Shown: positions 35,090-44,537 of the stretch, in pieces
How positions within the stretch are numbered: the first letter of the stretch is position 1
Layout: every line of letters starts with the position of its first letter
Source: Oscillospiraceae bacterium
GTDB taxonomy: Bacteria > Bacillota > Clostridia > Oscillospirales > Oscillospiraceae
Length of the DNA: 64,000 bases
NCBI GenBank assembly: GCA_017452505.1
Contig: JAFTMI010000003.1
Coordinates: 97,708 to 161,707, forward strand
Reading direction: 5' to 3'
Notes under the pieces: generated by a model
Told to the model about the DNA's origin: nothing
What the model saw: the letters and a program-made list of their open reading frames with translations, nothing else
Database searches by the model: none
Translations under genes and position numbers: made by a program

Positions 35090-36715
35090 TCAGAATGCCA
35101 TAGACGGACGCAGGACCACAAACCGATCATAGGTCAGCAGGCTTTCCGGACTCTGCAAACCGGATCCGCCGTAGATCAGGTCATACAGACCCACGCCGGT
35201 GAACATATACAGGGCGTTGTCAGCCAAGACGATATCACCGATCATTAAAACATTTTTGGTGACCAGCCGTGTCCGGTACTGGGTGGCGGCAGCGTTGGTG
35301 TCTAATTCACCCATAAGCTTGCCGCCATATAGCCGAGGCGCAACCAGGGAAGTGAGGGGCTTTTTGGAATCCAGCAGGAAAGCATCGGTGCTGTAAGGAG
35401 AAACCAGGTTATCCCACAAAGTGTCAGTGTCCTGTGCGGTGAAAGCGGGTTTGCCACAAGCCTTTTCGTAAATGGCATTTGCTAGTGCAATGCCCTTTGA
35501 GTCGCCGCCGTTCAGCTCTTTTTGGGCATCCAGCACCGCTTGCTGCTCTGCTTCGGTGAGGGTCTTGGCTACCTGAACCCGGGGGCACTTCACGGGGATT
35601 CCGCCAACTGTGCTTTCACTTTGGATAAATGTACCGGTGGGTGTGGCTTCTTTTACCTGAACGGTATAAGAAATGCTCTCAGTGGCGCCGTTTGCAACGG
35701 TCAAATACCAGGACAATGTGTTATCTGCCACAGCTTCCGCGCCGGAAACATAGGCCACATCAGCGGGGAGCGTGTCCGCAACTGCAAGGGTGACCGGACG
35801 GGAAGTGCTGTTTTTGATTCGGAAGGTGTAGGTCAGTGTGCCACCGGGGCTGACGGTTTGGCCGTAGGTGTGGGAGCAAAGCTTCTCAACAACAATGCCG
35901 CGCATACCGCCCATTCTTTGCAGGGTGTGGTCGGGAATTGTCCCCTCAAATTTGTTCAGCGGGCGCATAATGATATAAATGGATTTGTTGAACAGGTATC
36001 GCCGATTGCTTTTTGCAAACAGGATATCAATGGGTTCGTATTTATAGGTGCCGTTCTTTTCGACTTTGTCTGTTCCGGTGTTAAAGTCGTAGGTGCTGCC
36101 GGAGGAGTGGATCATCATGTTGTTACCCACATAGAGCATTGCGTGACCGGACTTTCCGTCAGCGGCCCGGTAGACGATGATATCGCCGGGCTGCAGAGTG
36201 TCCCGGAATGCCTTTTCCTTGGCGGAAAGCTCTTCATCGGTCATATCGGAGAAATTGTTTTTGCTTGGGGTTTCGGCCAAAATTGTATGGACAGAGCCTG
36301 CACAATAGGTTTTGGTGTTGGCGGGACTGGAGATGGACATTCCCAAGGCAAATTTATAAACATCGTAAACAAAGCTGGAGCAATCGGTGTAGCCGTAGTA
36401 CTGGGCAGTGTAATCCTCCGGTGCCATAATGCCCAAAAGCCGGCGGTTTACATTGTTGGAGCGCATCTTGGTCAGACTATATTGATCATGCTGGGCATAT
36501 TTGCCCCGCAGATAGTAGCTTTCGGCAGTAACCACGATAGCTTTTTGCAGGTCGGTCATACCGGCAGTATCCACAATGACCTTTTCTACGGGAGGCGTGG
36601 CAGGTTCTGTCGGCGCAGTTGTTTCTGCAGGTGCTTGGGGCTTGCCGCAGGCAGCAAAAGAAAACAGCAGACAGATAAGCAGCAAAATACTTAGGGTTCT
36701 TTGGAATAATTTCAT
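35090..36715 (-). CDS. NlpC/P60-like cell-wall lipoprotein with DUF11-like domain
   Basis: A 541-residue lipoprotein. Lipobox LFSFAACGK at about 17-25. After a Pro/Thr-rich linker comes a NlpC/P60-type domain with catalytic Cys in YTDCSSFVYDVYKFALG (about residue 110) and His in SGHAMLYVGNNMMIHSS. A β-sandwich resembling the DUF11/CARDB type follows (PGGTLTYTFRIKNSTSRPVTLAVADTLP, about 290-370). The last 150 residues look like a second, degenerate NlpC-like domain (IGDIVLADNALYMFTGVGLYDL) without a clear catalytic Cys. Likely a peptidoglycan endopeptidase or amidase at the membrane surface. Confidence 0.78.
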   Translation of the reverse strand: MKLFQRTLSILLLICLLFSFAACGKPQAPAETTAPTEPATPPVEKVIVDTAGMTDLQKAIVVTAESYYLRGKYAQHDQYSLTKMRSNNVNRRLLGIMAPEDYTAQYYGYTDCSSFVYDVYKFALGMSISSPANTKTYCAGSVHTILAETPSKNNFSDMTDEELSAKEKAFRDTLQPGDIIVYRAADGKSGHAMLYVGNNMMIHSSGSTYDFNTGTDKVEKNGTYKYEPIDILFAKSNRRYLFNKSIYIIMRPLNKFEGTIPDHTLQRMGGMRGIVVEKLCSHTYGQTVSPGGTLTYTFRIKNSTSRPVTLAVADTLPADVAYVSGAEAVADNTLSWYLTVANGATESISYTVQVKEATPTGTFIQSESTVGGIPVKCPRVQVAKTLTEAEQQAVLDAQKELNGGDSKGIALANAIYEKACGKPAFTAQDTDTLWDNLVSPYSTDAFLLDSKKPLTSLVAPRLYGGKLMGELDTNAAATQYRTRLVTKNVLMIGDIVLADNALYMFTGVGLYDLIYGGSGLQSPESLLTYDRFVVLRPSMAF

Positions 36716-36827
36716 AATGCATACCTCCTTTTCTATTATAATACACCGGCAAGAAGTATTATGTAATTGCCAATTCTGCGAATTATATGTACAATTCTGC
36801 GCTAAATTGGTCTGCGGTAGAAAATTC

Positions 36828-36856
36828 TTGCAAATCCGGTGGGAATATAGGATAAT
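36828..36856 (+). promoter_or_regulatory. Promoter of the ribulokinase gene
   Basis: TTGCAA (36828-36833), 17-base spacer, GATAAT (36851-36856), 30 bases before the ATG. Confidence 0.65.
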
Positions 36857-36885
36857 GGTCTTATCAAAAGCGCGGAGGTGCGGTT

Positions 36886-38520
36886 ATGAAAAAATACACG
36901 ATAGGCATCGATTTCGGAACACTTTCCGGAAGATGTGTGGTAGTAGATTGCGAAAACGGCCGGGAATTGGCGGAGGCTGTCTGCGAATATTCCCATGCTG
37001 TGCTGGATACCCAGCTGCCCAACGGCAGGAAGCTACCTGCCCATTATGCTTTGCAGCACCCGGCAGATTATCTGCAGGTTTTGAAGACCGCTGTGCCTGA
37101 GGCTGTGAAAAAGGCAGGCATTGCCCCCGAGGAAGTGGCGGGCATTGGCATGGACTTTACTGCCTGCACCATTTTACCGGTGGATGCCCAGGGCACGCCA
37201 TTGTGCCTGCGCCCGGAATATGCAGACGAGCCCCATGCCTATGTGAAGCTGTGGAAGCACCACGCTGCCCAGCCGGAAGCGGATGAGATCAATGCTTTGG
37301 CAGAAGCCCGGGAAGAAAAATGGCTAAAAAATTACGGCGGAAAGCTGTCATCTGAGTGGATGCTGCCCAAGGTGTTGGAGATTTTGCGGCAAGCCCCCAA
37401 GGTCTATGCCGATACCGCCCGGTTTATGGAGGCGGCAGATTGGGTGGTTTCTGCCTTGGTGGGCGAGGAGATCCACAGCAATTCCATTGCCGGCTATAAG
37501 GCACTGTATTTTGAAGGTGATTATCCCTCCAATGATTTTATGACCGCTTTGGACAAGGGCCTTGACGGCATTGTGGGCACAAAGCTGTCCCGGAAAATTG
37601 GCGGTTTTTCTGCCCCGGCAGGCAAGCTTTGCCCCAAGGGCGCAGAAATGACGGGCCTGCCGGTGGGAACGCCTGTGGCAATTCCTCAGATCGATGCGCA
37701 CGCAGCAATGCCCGCATTGCAGATCACCGATCCGGGAGAGATGATGCTGATTATGGGCACGTCTGCCTGCCTGCTGGTAAATGCCGAAACCGGTGATCCG
37801 GTAGAGGGCATCAGCGGCTGCGTAAAGGACGGTGTGATTCCCGGCCTGTATGCTTATGAAGCCGGACAGGCTGCTGTGGGTGATATTTTCGATTGGTTTG
37901 TGAAGAACCAAGTGCCTGCCGCCTATCAGCAAGAAGCGGAAAGCCGGGGTATCAGCATTCACGCATTGCTCACGGAAAAGGCTGAGAAATTGGCAGTAGG
38001 GGAGAGTGGCCTTTTGGCACTGGACTGGCTTAACGGTAACCGCAGTGTGCTGGACGATTCTGCCCTGTCGGGCCTCATTTTGGGTATGACCTTGCAGACA
38101 AAGCCCGAGGAAATTTACAGAGCGTGGCTTGAGTCCACTGCCTTTGGCGCAAAAATGATCATGGACACCCTGGCCCAAAGCCGGGTGAAGGTCAAGAGAT
38201 TGAAGGCAGCAGGCGGCATTGCCCATAAAAATGCCCTGCTGATGCAGATCTATGCGGATGTGCTGGATTGTGAGATCTGTCTTTGCCAAAGCACCCAGGC
38301 CGGTGCCTTGGGCAGCGCCATTTATGCCGCTGCCGCAGCAGGCGTCTACCCGGATATCCCCGCAGCTGCCGCTGCAATGGGAAGCCCTGTCGTGAAGACC
38401 TATACTCCCAACCGGTCAAATCAAAAAGCCTATGAAAAGCTCTATTGCGAATATGTGAAGCTTTATGACTATTTTGGCCGTGGCGGCAACGATGTGATGA
38501 AGCGCCTGCTGGGCAAATAA
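36886..38520 (+). CDS. araB: Ribulokinase
   Basis: A 544-residue FGGY-family kinase that phosphorylates L-ribulose to the 5-phosphate. Seen: YTIGIDFGTLSGRCVVVD (phosphate-1 motif), DTQLPNGRKLPAHYALQHPADYL and GIGMDFTACTILPVD, which are characteristic of AraB, IGTSACLL-like MGTSACLLVN near residue 290, and AAGGIAHKNALLMQIYADVL in the second ATP-binding region. Length matches AraB. No araA, araD or AraR is next to it, so the gene stands alone in this window. Confidence 0.9.
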   Translation: MKKYTIGIDFGTLSGRCVVVDCENGRELAEAVCEYSHAVLDTQLPNGRKLPAHYALQHPADYLQVLKTAVPEAVKKAGIAPEEVAGIGMDFTACTILPVDAQGTPLCLRPEYADEPHAYVKLWKHHAAQPEADEINALAEAREEKWLKNYGGKLSSEWMLPKVLEILRQAPKVYADTARFMEAADWVVSALVGEEIHSNSIAGYKALYFEGDYPSNDFMTALDKGLDGIVGTKLSRKIGGFSAPAGKLCPKGAEMTGLPVGTPVAIPQIDAHAAMPALQITDPGEMMLIMGTSACLLVNAETGDPVEGISGCVKDGVIPGLYAYEAGQAAVGDIFDWFVKNQVPAAYQQEAESRGISIHALLTEKAEKLAVGESGLLALDWLNGNRSVLDDSALSGLILGMTLQTKPEEIYRAWLESTAFGAKMIMDTLAQSRVKVKRLKAAGGIAHKNALLMQIYADVLDCEICLCQSTQAGALGSAIYAAAAAGVYPDIPAAAAAMGSPVVKTYTPNRSNQKAYEKLYCEYVKLYDYFGRGGNDVMKRLLGK

Positions 38521-38523
38521 AAA

Positions 38524-38583
38524 CAAACCCTGTCATCCTGGCCTTGCGACTGTGTCGCACTGCTCAGAATGACAGGGTTTTTA
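38524..38583. terminator. Terminator formed by a TGTCAT...ATGACA dispersed-type hairpin
   Basis: AAACCCTGTCAT near 38525 pairs with ATGACAGGGTTT before a T-run. The CTGTCATCCTGG...CAGAATGACAG layout is common to intergenic repeats of many Firmicute genomes. It separates convergent araB and xpt. Confidence 0.7.
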
Positions 38584-38586
38584 TAA

Positions 38587-39168
38587 TTACTGTTGACGGA
38601 AAAATACTTCGCCGGTTTCGTGGTTCATAGACTCTACAATGGCCAAAGATTCCAAATGATAGCCCAAATTCCGGATGATCTGCCCGCCTACCTGGAAGCC
38701 TTTTTCCACGGCAATGCCGATGCCTTCCACAGTGCCGCCGGCCTGGTCCACAATGGAAATAAGACCCTGCAAGGCACAGCCGTTGGCCAGGAAGTCGTCA
38801 ACGATCAGAACATGATCGTCGGCGGACAGAAATTGCTTGGAGACCACCACGGTGTTCCTGTTCTTGTGGGTGAAGGATTCCACCTCAGCGGTGTAGGTAT
38901 CGCCGGCAATATTGATGCTCTTGCTCTTCTTGGCGAACAGCACAGGCACATTGAACTGCTGTGCTACCGCATAGGCAATGGCAATGCCGGAAGCCTCGAT
39001 GGTGAGAATTTTGTTGATGGGCTTACCCTTAAAGCGTTCGTAGAACTCTTTGCCGATCTCATTCATCAGCGCGATGTCCATTTGGTGATTGAGGAAGCTG
39101 TCCACCTTCAGTACATTTCCCTCTTTTACTACGCCGTCTTTGGCAATCCTCTTTTCCAAGCAGTTCAT
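38587..39168 (-). CDS. xpt: Xanthine phosphoribosyltransferase
   Basis: A 193-residue purine salvage enzyme converting xanthine and PRPP to XMP. It has the family start [43 protein letters not shown], and the PRPP-binding loop [14 protein letters not shown] (about 121-134). Length equals Bacillus Xpt. Unlike many xpt genes, it shows no purine riboswitch in the short upstream region. It is divergent from the nucleoside importer, which supports a role in purine salvage. Confidence 0.94.
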   Translation of the reverse strand: MNCLEKRIAKDGVVKEGNVLKVDSFLNHQMDIALMNEIGKEFYERFKGKPINKILTIEASGIAIAYAVAQQFNVPVLFAKKSKSINIAGDTYTAEVESFTHKNRNTVVVSKQFLSADDHVLIVDDFLANGCALQGLISIVDQAGGTVEGIGIAVEKGFQVGGQIIRNLGYHLESLAIVESMNHETGEVFFRQQ

Positions 39169-39259
39169 AGTGTTACCCTCTCTTTTTCTAAATAGGTGTT
39201 TTATATATTATAGCAAGAGAATTCCAGCTTTGCAATATGAAATATAAAGGGGAAAATTG

Positions 39260-39289
39260 TTGACAAATTATGAATCACTGTGCTATTAT
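39260..39289 (+). promoter_or_regulatory. Promoter of the nucleoside importer operon
   Basis: TTGACA (39260-39265), 18-base spacer, TATTAT (39284-39289). A TATAAT-like run overlaps just downstream. Confidence 0.75.
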
Positions 39290-39370
39290 AATAAAGTGAT
39301 TTTTCTGTAGATTATTGGGTTTCAAAAGAGATCTGATAAAAATATGAAAACAAAATTGGAGGAACACAAA

Positions 39371-40630
39371 ATGAAAAGACTGTTTGCATTGCTGCTGGCT
39401 GTCGTGATGGTTCTGAGCCTGGCTGCCTGCGGCAACAAGGCTGAAGAGCCCAAGGGCACCGAAGCTACCGAAGCCACCAAGGCTCCCGAGGCTGACAAGA
39501 AGGGTATGACCGAGTCTCCCCTGGCTGCCAAGGAGATCACCAAGGATTTTGAAGTCAAGGACGATTTCAAGATCGGCTTCATCTGCCTGCATGACGAGAA
39601 GTCCACCTACGACAAGAACTTCATCGATGCTGCTAAGGAAGCTATCGCTGCTCTGGGTCTGAAGGACAATCAGTACATCATCAAGACCAACATCCCCGAA
39701 GGCGACGAGTGCTACAACGCTGCTGCTGACCTGGTTGACCAGGGCTGCAAGGTCGTGTTTGCTAACTCCTTCGGCCATGAGGACTTCATGCTGAAGGCTG
39801 CTAAGGAATTCAAGGATGTTGAGTTCTGCCACGCCACCGGCTACAAGGCTCACCTGGAGAATGTTGCTAACTACCACAATGCTTTCGCATCCATCTACGA
39901 AGGCCGTTACCTGGCAGGTATTGCTGCAGGTATGAAGCTGAACGAGATGATCAAGGCCGGCAAGATCACTGCTGAGCAGGCCAAGATGGGCTACGTGGGC
40001 GCTTTCACCTACGCAGAAGTTATTTCCGGCTACTCCTCCTTCTACTTGGGCGCTAAGTCCGTATGTCCCACTGTGACTATGGATGTTCAGTTCACCGGCT
40101 CCTGGTACGATGCTACCGAAGAGAAGAACGCTGCTGAGGCTCTGATTGCAAAGAACTGTGTTCTGATCAGCCAGCACGCTGACTCCATGGGCGCTCCCGG
40201 CGCTTGTGAGGCTGCTAAGGTTCCCAATGTTTCCTACAACGGCGCAACCTACGATGCATGCCCCGAGACCTTCATCGTTTCTTCCCGTATCAACTGGGCT
40301 CCCTACTTTGCTTACATCATCAAGTGTGCTAACACCGATGCCAAGATCGACACCGACTGGTGCGGCGGCATTGCTGAGGGTTCTGTTGTGCTGACCGGCA
40401 TCAATGAGAACGCTGCTGCTGAGGGCACTCTGGATGCTCTGAAGACTGCTGTTGAAGGCCTGAAGAACGGCACCGTTAAGGTATTCGACACCAAGAACTT
40501 CACTGTTGAAGGCAAGGCTGTTACCGGCGACAATGTTGTTGACGGTATCTTCGAAGAGTCCAAGACTCAGTCCGCTCCTTACTTCGAGCTGAAGATCGAC
40601 GGCATTACCCGTCTGAACGAAAAGTTCTAA
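39371..40630 (+). CDS. BMP-family nucleoside-binding lipoprotein
   Basis: The 419-residue substrate-binding subunit of an ABC importer. Lipobox LSLAACGN (about 17-24), then a charged linker, then the BMP (basic membrane protein/PnrA) fold: KIGFICLHDEKSTYDKNFIDAAKEA, VFANSFGHEDFM, GRYLAGIAAGM, GYVGAFTYAEVISGYSSFYLGAKSV. TTGGAGGAA precedes the ATG at 39371. Codon use is strongly biased, as in highly expressed genes. A hairpin after the stop may keep its mRNA more abundant than that of the ABC subunits. Confidence 0.92.
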   Translation: MKRLFALLLAVVMVLSLAACGNKAEEPKGTEATEATKAPEADKKGMTESPLAAKEITKDFEVKDDFKIGFICLHDEKSTYDKNFIDAAKEAIAALGLKDNQYIIKTNIPEGDECYNAAADLVDQGCKVVFANSFGHEDFMLKAAKEFKDVEFCHATGYKAHLENVANYHNAFASIYEGRYLAGIAAGMKLNEMIKAGKITAEQAKMGYVGAFTYAEVISGYSSFYLGAKSVCPTVTMDVQFTGSWYDATEEKNAAEALIAKNCVLISQHADSMGAPGACEAAKVPNVSYNGATYDACPETFIVSSRINWAPYFAYIIKCANTDAKIDTDWCGGIAEGSVVLTGINENAAAEGTLDALKTAVEGLKNGTVKVFDTKNFTVEGKAVTGDNVVDGIFEESKTQSAPYFELKIDGITRLNEKF

Positions 40631-40643
40631 TCCCTGTTACTTT

Positions 40644-40675
40644 CCCGGGACAGAGCCGGATGGCTCTGTCCCGGG
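40644..40675 (+). terminator. Intra-operon hairpin, partial terminator
   Basis: CCCGGGACAGAGCC and GGCTCTGTCCCGGG with loop GGAT, followed by only a short T-run. Such hairpins after the binding-protein gene often stabilise its message and reduce read-through. Confidence 0.7.
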
Positions 40676-40688
40676 TTTGGCAATTTAT

Positions 40689-40724
40689 ATCCGATAGAGG
40701 CAAATGTATTTGCCTTTATCGGAT
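40689..40724 (+). repeat. 17-bp inverted repeat before the ABC ATPase gene
   Basis: ATCCGATAGAGGCAAAT and ATTTGCCTTTATCGGAT pair with one mismatch around two loop bases. It lies 30 bases before the ATPase start, where it could act as operator or mRNA structure. Confidence 0.65.
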
Positions 40725-40754
40725 GCAAATTACAGAATTTGTGGAGGAATGATT

Positions 40755-42299
40755 ATGGCAAAACCTGTGGCTCTGGAATGTCGCGGCGTTACCAAGACCT
40801 TTGGCCGTGTGGTGGCAAATAAGAACTGCGACTTGCAGGTATATAGGGGCGAGATTTTGGCCATTTTGGGCGAAAACGGCTCCGGCAAGACCACCTTGAT
40901 GAATATGGTGGCCGGCATCTATTATCCCGATGCAGGTCAGATCTTTGTGGACGGCGAGGAAGTGACCATTGCCTCTCCCAAGGATGCTTTCGCTTACAAG
41001 ATCGGTATGATCCATCAGCATTTTAAGCTGGTGGATGTGTTCACCGCCTGTGAAAACGTGGCATTGGGTGTGGAGGACGAGGGCCGTTACCGCCTGGCAG
41101 ATGTCCGCAAGAAGGTCATCGAGATCACCCAGCGTTACGGCTTTGTAATCGACCCGGACAAGCGGGTGGCGGATATGTCCGTTTCGGAAAAGCAAACCGT
41201 TGAGATCATTAAGGTCCTCTACCGGGGCGCGGATATTCTGATTTTGGACGAGCCCACCGCCGTGCTGACTCCCCAGGAGACAGACAAGCTTTTTGCGGTA
41301 CTGCGCCGTATGCGGGAGGATAATAAATCTGTTATCATCATTACCCATAAGCTCCACGAGGTGCTGAGCCTGTCTGACCGGGTGGCTGTGCTTCGCAAGG
41401 GTGAATCTGTGGGTACAGTCAATACAGCCGATGCCAACGAGAGCATCCTCACCGAAATGATGATGGGTGTGAAGGTGGAGCTGAACATCGAGCGCTCCGA
41501 GCCCAAGGATCCCCAGGAGCGGCTGAAGGTGGAGAATTTGCACAGTGTCAATGAAGAAGGCCGCACTGTTTTGGACGGCATTTCCTTCACAGCTTACTCC
41601 GGTGAGATTTTGGGTATTGCCGGTATCGCCGGCTCCGGTCAGCGGGAACTGCTGGAGGCCATTGCCGGCCTGCACCATCTGACGGAAGGCGATATCTTCT
41701 ATCAGGACCCCAAGACCGGAGAAACCGAAGACCTACGGGATAAAAACCCCATTCAGATCCGGGATTTGGGTGTGCGGCTGTCCTTTGTGCCGGAAGATCG
41801 GCTGGGTATGGGCCTTGTGGGCAATATGGACATTGTGGACAATATGATGCTCCGCAGCTACCAAAAGGGCCGTGGCTTCTTCCTGCACCGGCGGGAGCCC
41901 CGGGATCTGGCAGTGAATATTGTGGAAGAGCTGCAGGTGGCAACACCCAATGTGTCTACCCCTGTGCGGCAGCTTTCCGGCGGTAATGTGCAGAAAGTGC
42001 TGGTAGGCCGTGAGATCGCGGCTGCCCCCACTGTGCTGATGGCTGCTTATCCTGTCCGTGGCTTGGATGTGAATGCTTCCTATACCATTTACAATCTGCT
42101 GAACAGGCAGAAAGAACAGGGCGTAGCGGTGATCTTCGTTGGCGAGGACTTAGACGTGCTGATGGAGCTGTGCGACCGTATTATGGTCATCAATTCCGGC
42201 CGTGTTACCGGTATCGTGGACGGACGCACTGCCCGCAAGGATGAAATCGGTCTGCTGATGACCAAATCCAAGGAGGAAATGCAAAATGGCGAAAACTGA
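40755..42299 (+). CDS. Nucleoside ABC transporter ATPase (double domain)
   Basis: A 514-residue protein with two ABC domains. The first has Walker A GENGSGKTT, signature-region MSVSEKQTVEI and Walker B LILDEPTAVLTP. The second has a changed Walker A (GIAGSGQRE), signature LSGGNVQKVLVGRE and the AAYPVRGLD form of Walker B that is typical of this family. It powers the BMP-dependent importer. GTGGAGG is seven bases before the ATG at 40755; an ATG six bases earlier is too close. It overlaps the permease gene by 14 bases. Confidence 0.92.
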   Translation: MAKPVALECRGVTKTFGRVVANKNCDLQVYRGEILAILGENGSGKTTLMNMVAGIYYPDAGQIFVDGEEVTIASPKDAFAYKIGMIHQHFKLVDVFTACENVALGVEDEGRYRLADVRKKVIEITQRYGFVIDPDKRVADMSVSEKQTVEIIKVLYRGADILILDEPTAVLTPQETDKLFAVLRRMREDNKSVIIITHKLHEVLSLSDRVAVLRKGESVGTVNTADANESILTEMMMGVKVELNIERSEPKDPQERLKVENLHSVNEEGRTVLDGISFTAYSGEILGIAGIAGSGQRELLEAIAGLHHLTEGDIFYQDPKTGETEDLRDKNPIQIRDLGVRLSFVPEDRLGMGLVGNMDIVDNMMLRSYQKGRGFFLHRREPRDLAVNIVEELQVATPNVSTPVRQLSGGNVQKVLVGREIAAAPTVLMAAYPVRGLDVNASYTIYNLLNRQKEQGVAVIFVGEDLDVLMELCDRIMVINSGRVTGIVDGRTARKDEIGLLMTKSKEEMQNGEN

Positions 42300-43386
42300 T
42301 AAAAAGCATACCCCCTTGCTGCATATTGTCAAGCGGGATCAGGGCACGTTGACCTGGCAGTATAAGATTTTTATTCGTGCCATTGCCATTGCACTGGCGC
42401 TGCTGGTATCCGGTTTGCTGATCACAGCCCTTGCCGATACCGACCCTATTAAGGTTTATAAATCTATGATCTCCGGTGTGTTTGGCACCGAGCGCCGCAG
42501 ATGGAATGCAGCCCAGGGTATGGCGATGCTGCTGTGTGTATCCTTAGCAGTCACCCCGGCTTTCAAAATGAAGTTCTGGAACATCGGCGCGGAAGGACAG
42601 GCTCTTGTGGGCGGCCTTGCCTGCGCAGCAGTTATGTTCTTCTTGGGTGAGTCGCTGCCCCTGCCGCTGCTGCTGGTGGTTATGATCGTTGCCAGCGTAG
42701 TGGCCGGTATGATCTGGGCAGTGCTGCCTGCCATCTTCAAGGCTTTTTGGAATACCAATGAGACCTTGTTTACCTTGATGATGAACTATGTGGCGACCCA
42801 GCTGGTAGCCTGGTTTCTGAAGCAGTATGTGGAGAGCGGCTCCGGTGTTATGGATATTATGCCCCAGTATGGCTTGCCTGTGATCGGTGAATATAAGTAT
42901 TTGCTGAATGTACTGATCGTGGCGTTGCTGACTGTGCTTGTGTATGTCTATATGAAATACAGCAAGCAGGGCTATGAGATCTCCGTTGTAGGCGAGAGTG
43001 AAAACACCGCCCGCTATATCGGTATCAATGTGAAAAAGGTTATCATCCGTACCATGCTGATCTCCGGCGCCCTTTGCGGCGTTGCAGGTCTTCTGCTGGT
43101 AGGTGGCACCAACCACACCATCAGCACCACCACCGTGGGCGGTCGCGGATTTACCGCTATTATGGTGTCCTGGCTTGCTAAGTTTAACCCGCTGTTCATG
43201 GTGCTGACCACGTTCCTCATTATCTTCCTGGAGCTGGGTTCCAAGCAGCTGACTTCTGATTTCGGCATTTCCAGCTCCATTGCGGATATCAGCACCGGTA
43301 TCATCCTGCTGTTCATTATCGGCTGTGAGTTCTTCCTCCAGTACCGTATTGTGTTGAACCGGAATAGAAAGGAGGCCACAAAATGA
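42286..43386 (+). CDS. Nucleoside ABC transporter permease 1
   Basis: A 366-residue membrane subunit with eight or more hydrophobic segments and the conserved block MKFWNIGAEGQALVGGLACA (about 92-111), the family's EAA-like motif. It follows the ATPase with a 14-base overlap and is joined to the second permease by an ATGA overlap, so the three subunits are translationally coupled. Confidence 0.9.
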   Translation: MAKTDKKHTPLLHIVKRDQGTLTWQYKIFIRAIAIALALLVSGLLITALADTDPIKVYKSMISGVFGTERRRWNAAQGMAMLLCVSLAVTPAFKMKFWNIGAEGQALVGGLACAAVMFFLGESLPLPLLLVVMIVASVVAGMIWAVLPAIFKAFWNTNETLFTLMMNYVATQLVAWFLKQYVESGSGVMDIMPQYGLPVIGEYKYLLNVLIVALLTVLVYVYMKYSKQGYEISVVGESENTARYIGINVKKVIIRTMLISGALCGVAGLLLVGGTNHTISTTTVGGRGFTAIMVSWLAKFNPLFMVLTTFLIIFLELGSKQLTSDFGISSSIADISTGIILLFIIGCEFFLQYRIVLNRNRKEATK

Positions 43387-44333
43387 TTGCGTTTCTCGTA
43401 AGTGCGATTCGATTGGGTATGACCTTCCTGCTGGGCTCCACCGGTGAGACCATCACCGAAAAGGCGGGTCATCTGAACCTGGGCCTTCCCGGTGTTATGT
43501 GTATGGGCGCAGCCTGCGGCTGCTATGCCGAGTATGCCTATCTGACAGAAGCTGGCATGGAGTATTCTCCGTTACTGGCAGTTGTGATTCCCATTCTGGC
43601 TGCTCTGTTGGGCGGCGCTGTGATGGGCCTGCTGTTCAGTTTCTTCACCGTTACCCTCCGGGCAAATCAGAATGTGACCGGCTTGGCTATCACCACCTTG
43701 GGTGTGGGCCTGTCCGAATATGTTATTGAAGAGGCAGATGTGATCTTCTCCAAGGCCAGTAAGCACTTCACTGCTCCGCTGATTCCCTTTGCAGATGAGT
43801 TGGGCTCTTTCGGCAAGCTGGTTTTGGGCTACGGCATCTTCATTTACCTGGCACTGGCCATTGCGCTGGTTACCACCTTTGTCCTCAACAGAACCCGTGT
43901 GGGCCTGCATCTGCGGGCGGTGGGTGAGAATCCCGCAACTGCCGATGCAGCCGGCATCAATGTGTCCCGGTATCGCTATATTGCAACCTGTATTGGCTGC
44001 GGCGTGGCCGGTTTGGGCGGCTTGTCCTTTATTATGGACTATCTGAACGGTATGTGGGAGTACTGCGTGGATGCCATCGGTTGGCTGTCCCTTGCGCTGG
44101 TTATCTTTACGGTCTGGAAGCCCAACTGGGCGATCCTGGGTTCCTTGGTCTTTGGCGCGCTGTATGTGGCCAGCAGCTACATTCCCGGCGTCAGCTTTGC
44201 AGGCAAGGAGCTGTTTAAGATGCTTCCCTATGTTGTAACCATTTTGGTGCTGATCGTTACCAGCATGCGTAACAGACGGGAGAATCAACCTCCCCAGAGC
44301 CTTGGCCTTTCCTACTTTAGAGAAGACAGATAA
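43383..44333 (+). CDS. Nucleoside ABC transporter permease 2
   Basis: A 316-residue membrane subunit. ITEKAGHLNLGLPGVMCMGAACG (about 21-43) is the family motif near the N-terminus; RVGLHLRAVGENPATADAAGINVSRYRY is the cytoplasmic loop that contacts the ATPase. Completes the importer of binding protein, ATPase and two permeases. The neighbouring xpt suggests purine nucleosides as cargo. Confidence 0.9.
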   Translation: MIAFLVSAIRLGMTFLLGSTGETITEKAGHLNLGLPGVMCMGAACGCYAEYAYLTEAGMEYSPLLAVVIPILAALLGGAVMGLLFSFFTVTLRANQNVTGLAITTLGVGLSEYVIEEADVIFSKASKHFTAPLIPFADELGSFGKLVLGYGIFIYLALAIALVTTFVLNRTRVGLHLRAVGENPATADAAGINVSRYRYIATCIGCGVAGLGGLSFIMDYLNGMWEYCVDAIGWLSLALVIFTVWKPNWAILGSLVFGALYVASSYIPGVSFAGKELFKMLPYVVTILVLIVTSMRNRRENQPPQSLGLSYFREDR

Positions 44334-44340
44334 AAAACAT

Positions 44341-44368
44341 CGCCGCTGGATTTCCAGCGGCGATTGTT
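44341..44368 (+). terminator. Weak terminator after the importer
   Basis: CGCCGCTGG ATTT CCAGCGGCG followed by ATTGTT; a strong stem with a poor T-run. Confidence 0.55.
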
Positions 44369-44393
44369 AATGGTAAACTTATGTTGCCTTTTG

Positions 44394-44469
44394 GTAGGGG
44401 AGGCATACTATGCTTCCCGCTTGTTCTTATAAGCCTGTGCCTTCGGGAGGGATAATATCCCTCCCCTAC
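44394..44469. repeat. 76-bp dispersed palindromic repeat, copy A
   Basis: It begins GTAGGGGAGG, ends CCTCCCCTAC, and contains GGGATAATATCCC. The copy at 55522-55597 has the same length and the same ends. Inner palindromes differ, the ends are conserved. Confidence 0.75.
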
Positions 44470-44490
44470 GAATGAACACTGTATTCTATA

Positions 44491-44522
44491 AAAATCCCGG
44501 TGTTGCGTTGCGCAACACCGGG
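44491..44522 (-). terminator. Terminator of the SDR gene
   Basis: CCCGGTGTTGCG and CGCAACACCGGG with a three-base loop; on the minus strand it is followed by ATTTTTAT. Confidence 0.85.
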
Positions 44523-44537
44523 AAACTATTTTGCAAA

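Noticed and set aside
39169-39259. Purine riboswitch upstream of xpt
   Set aside because: The upstream region lacks the conserved junction bases and loops; too short and AT-rich.
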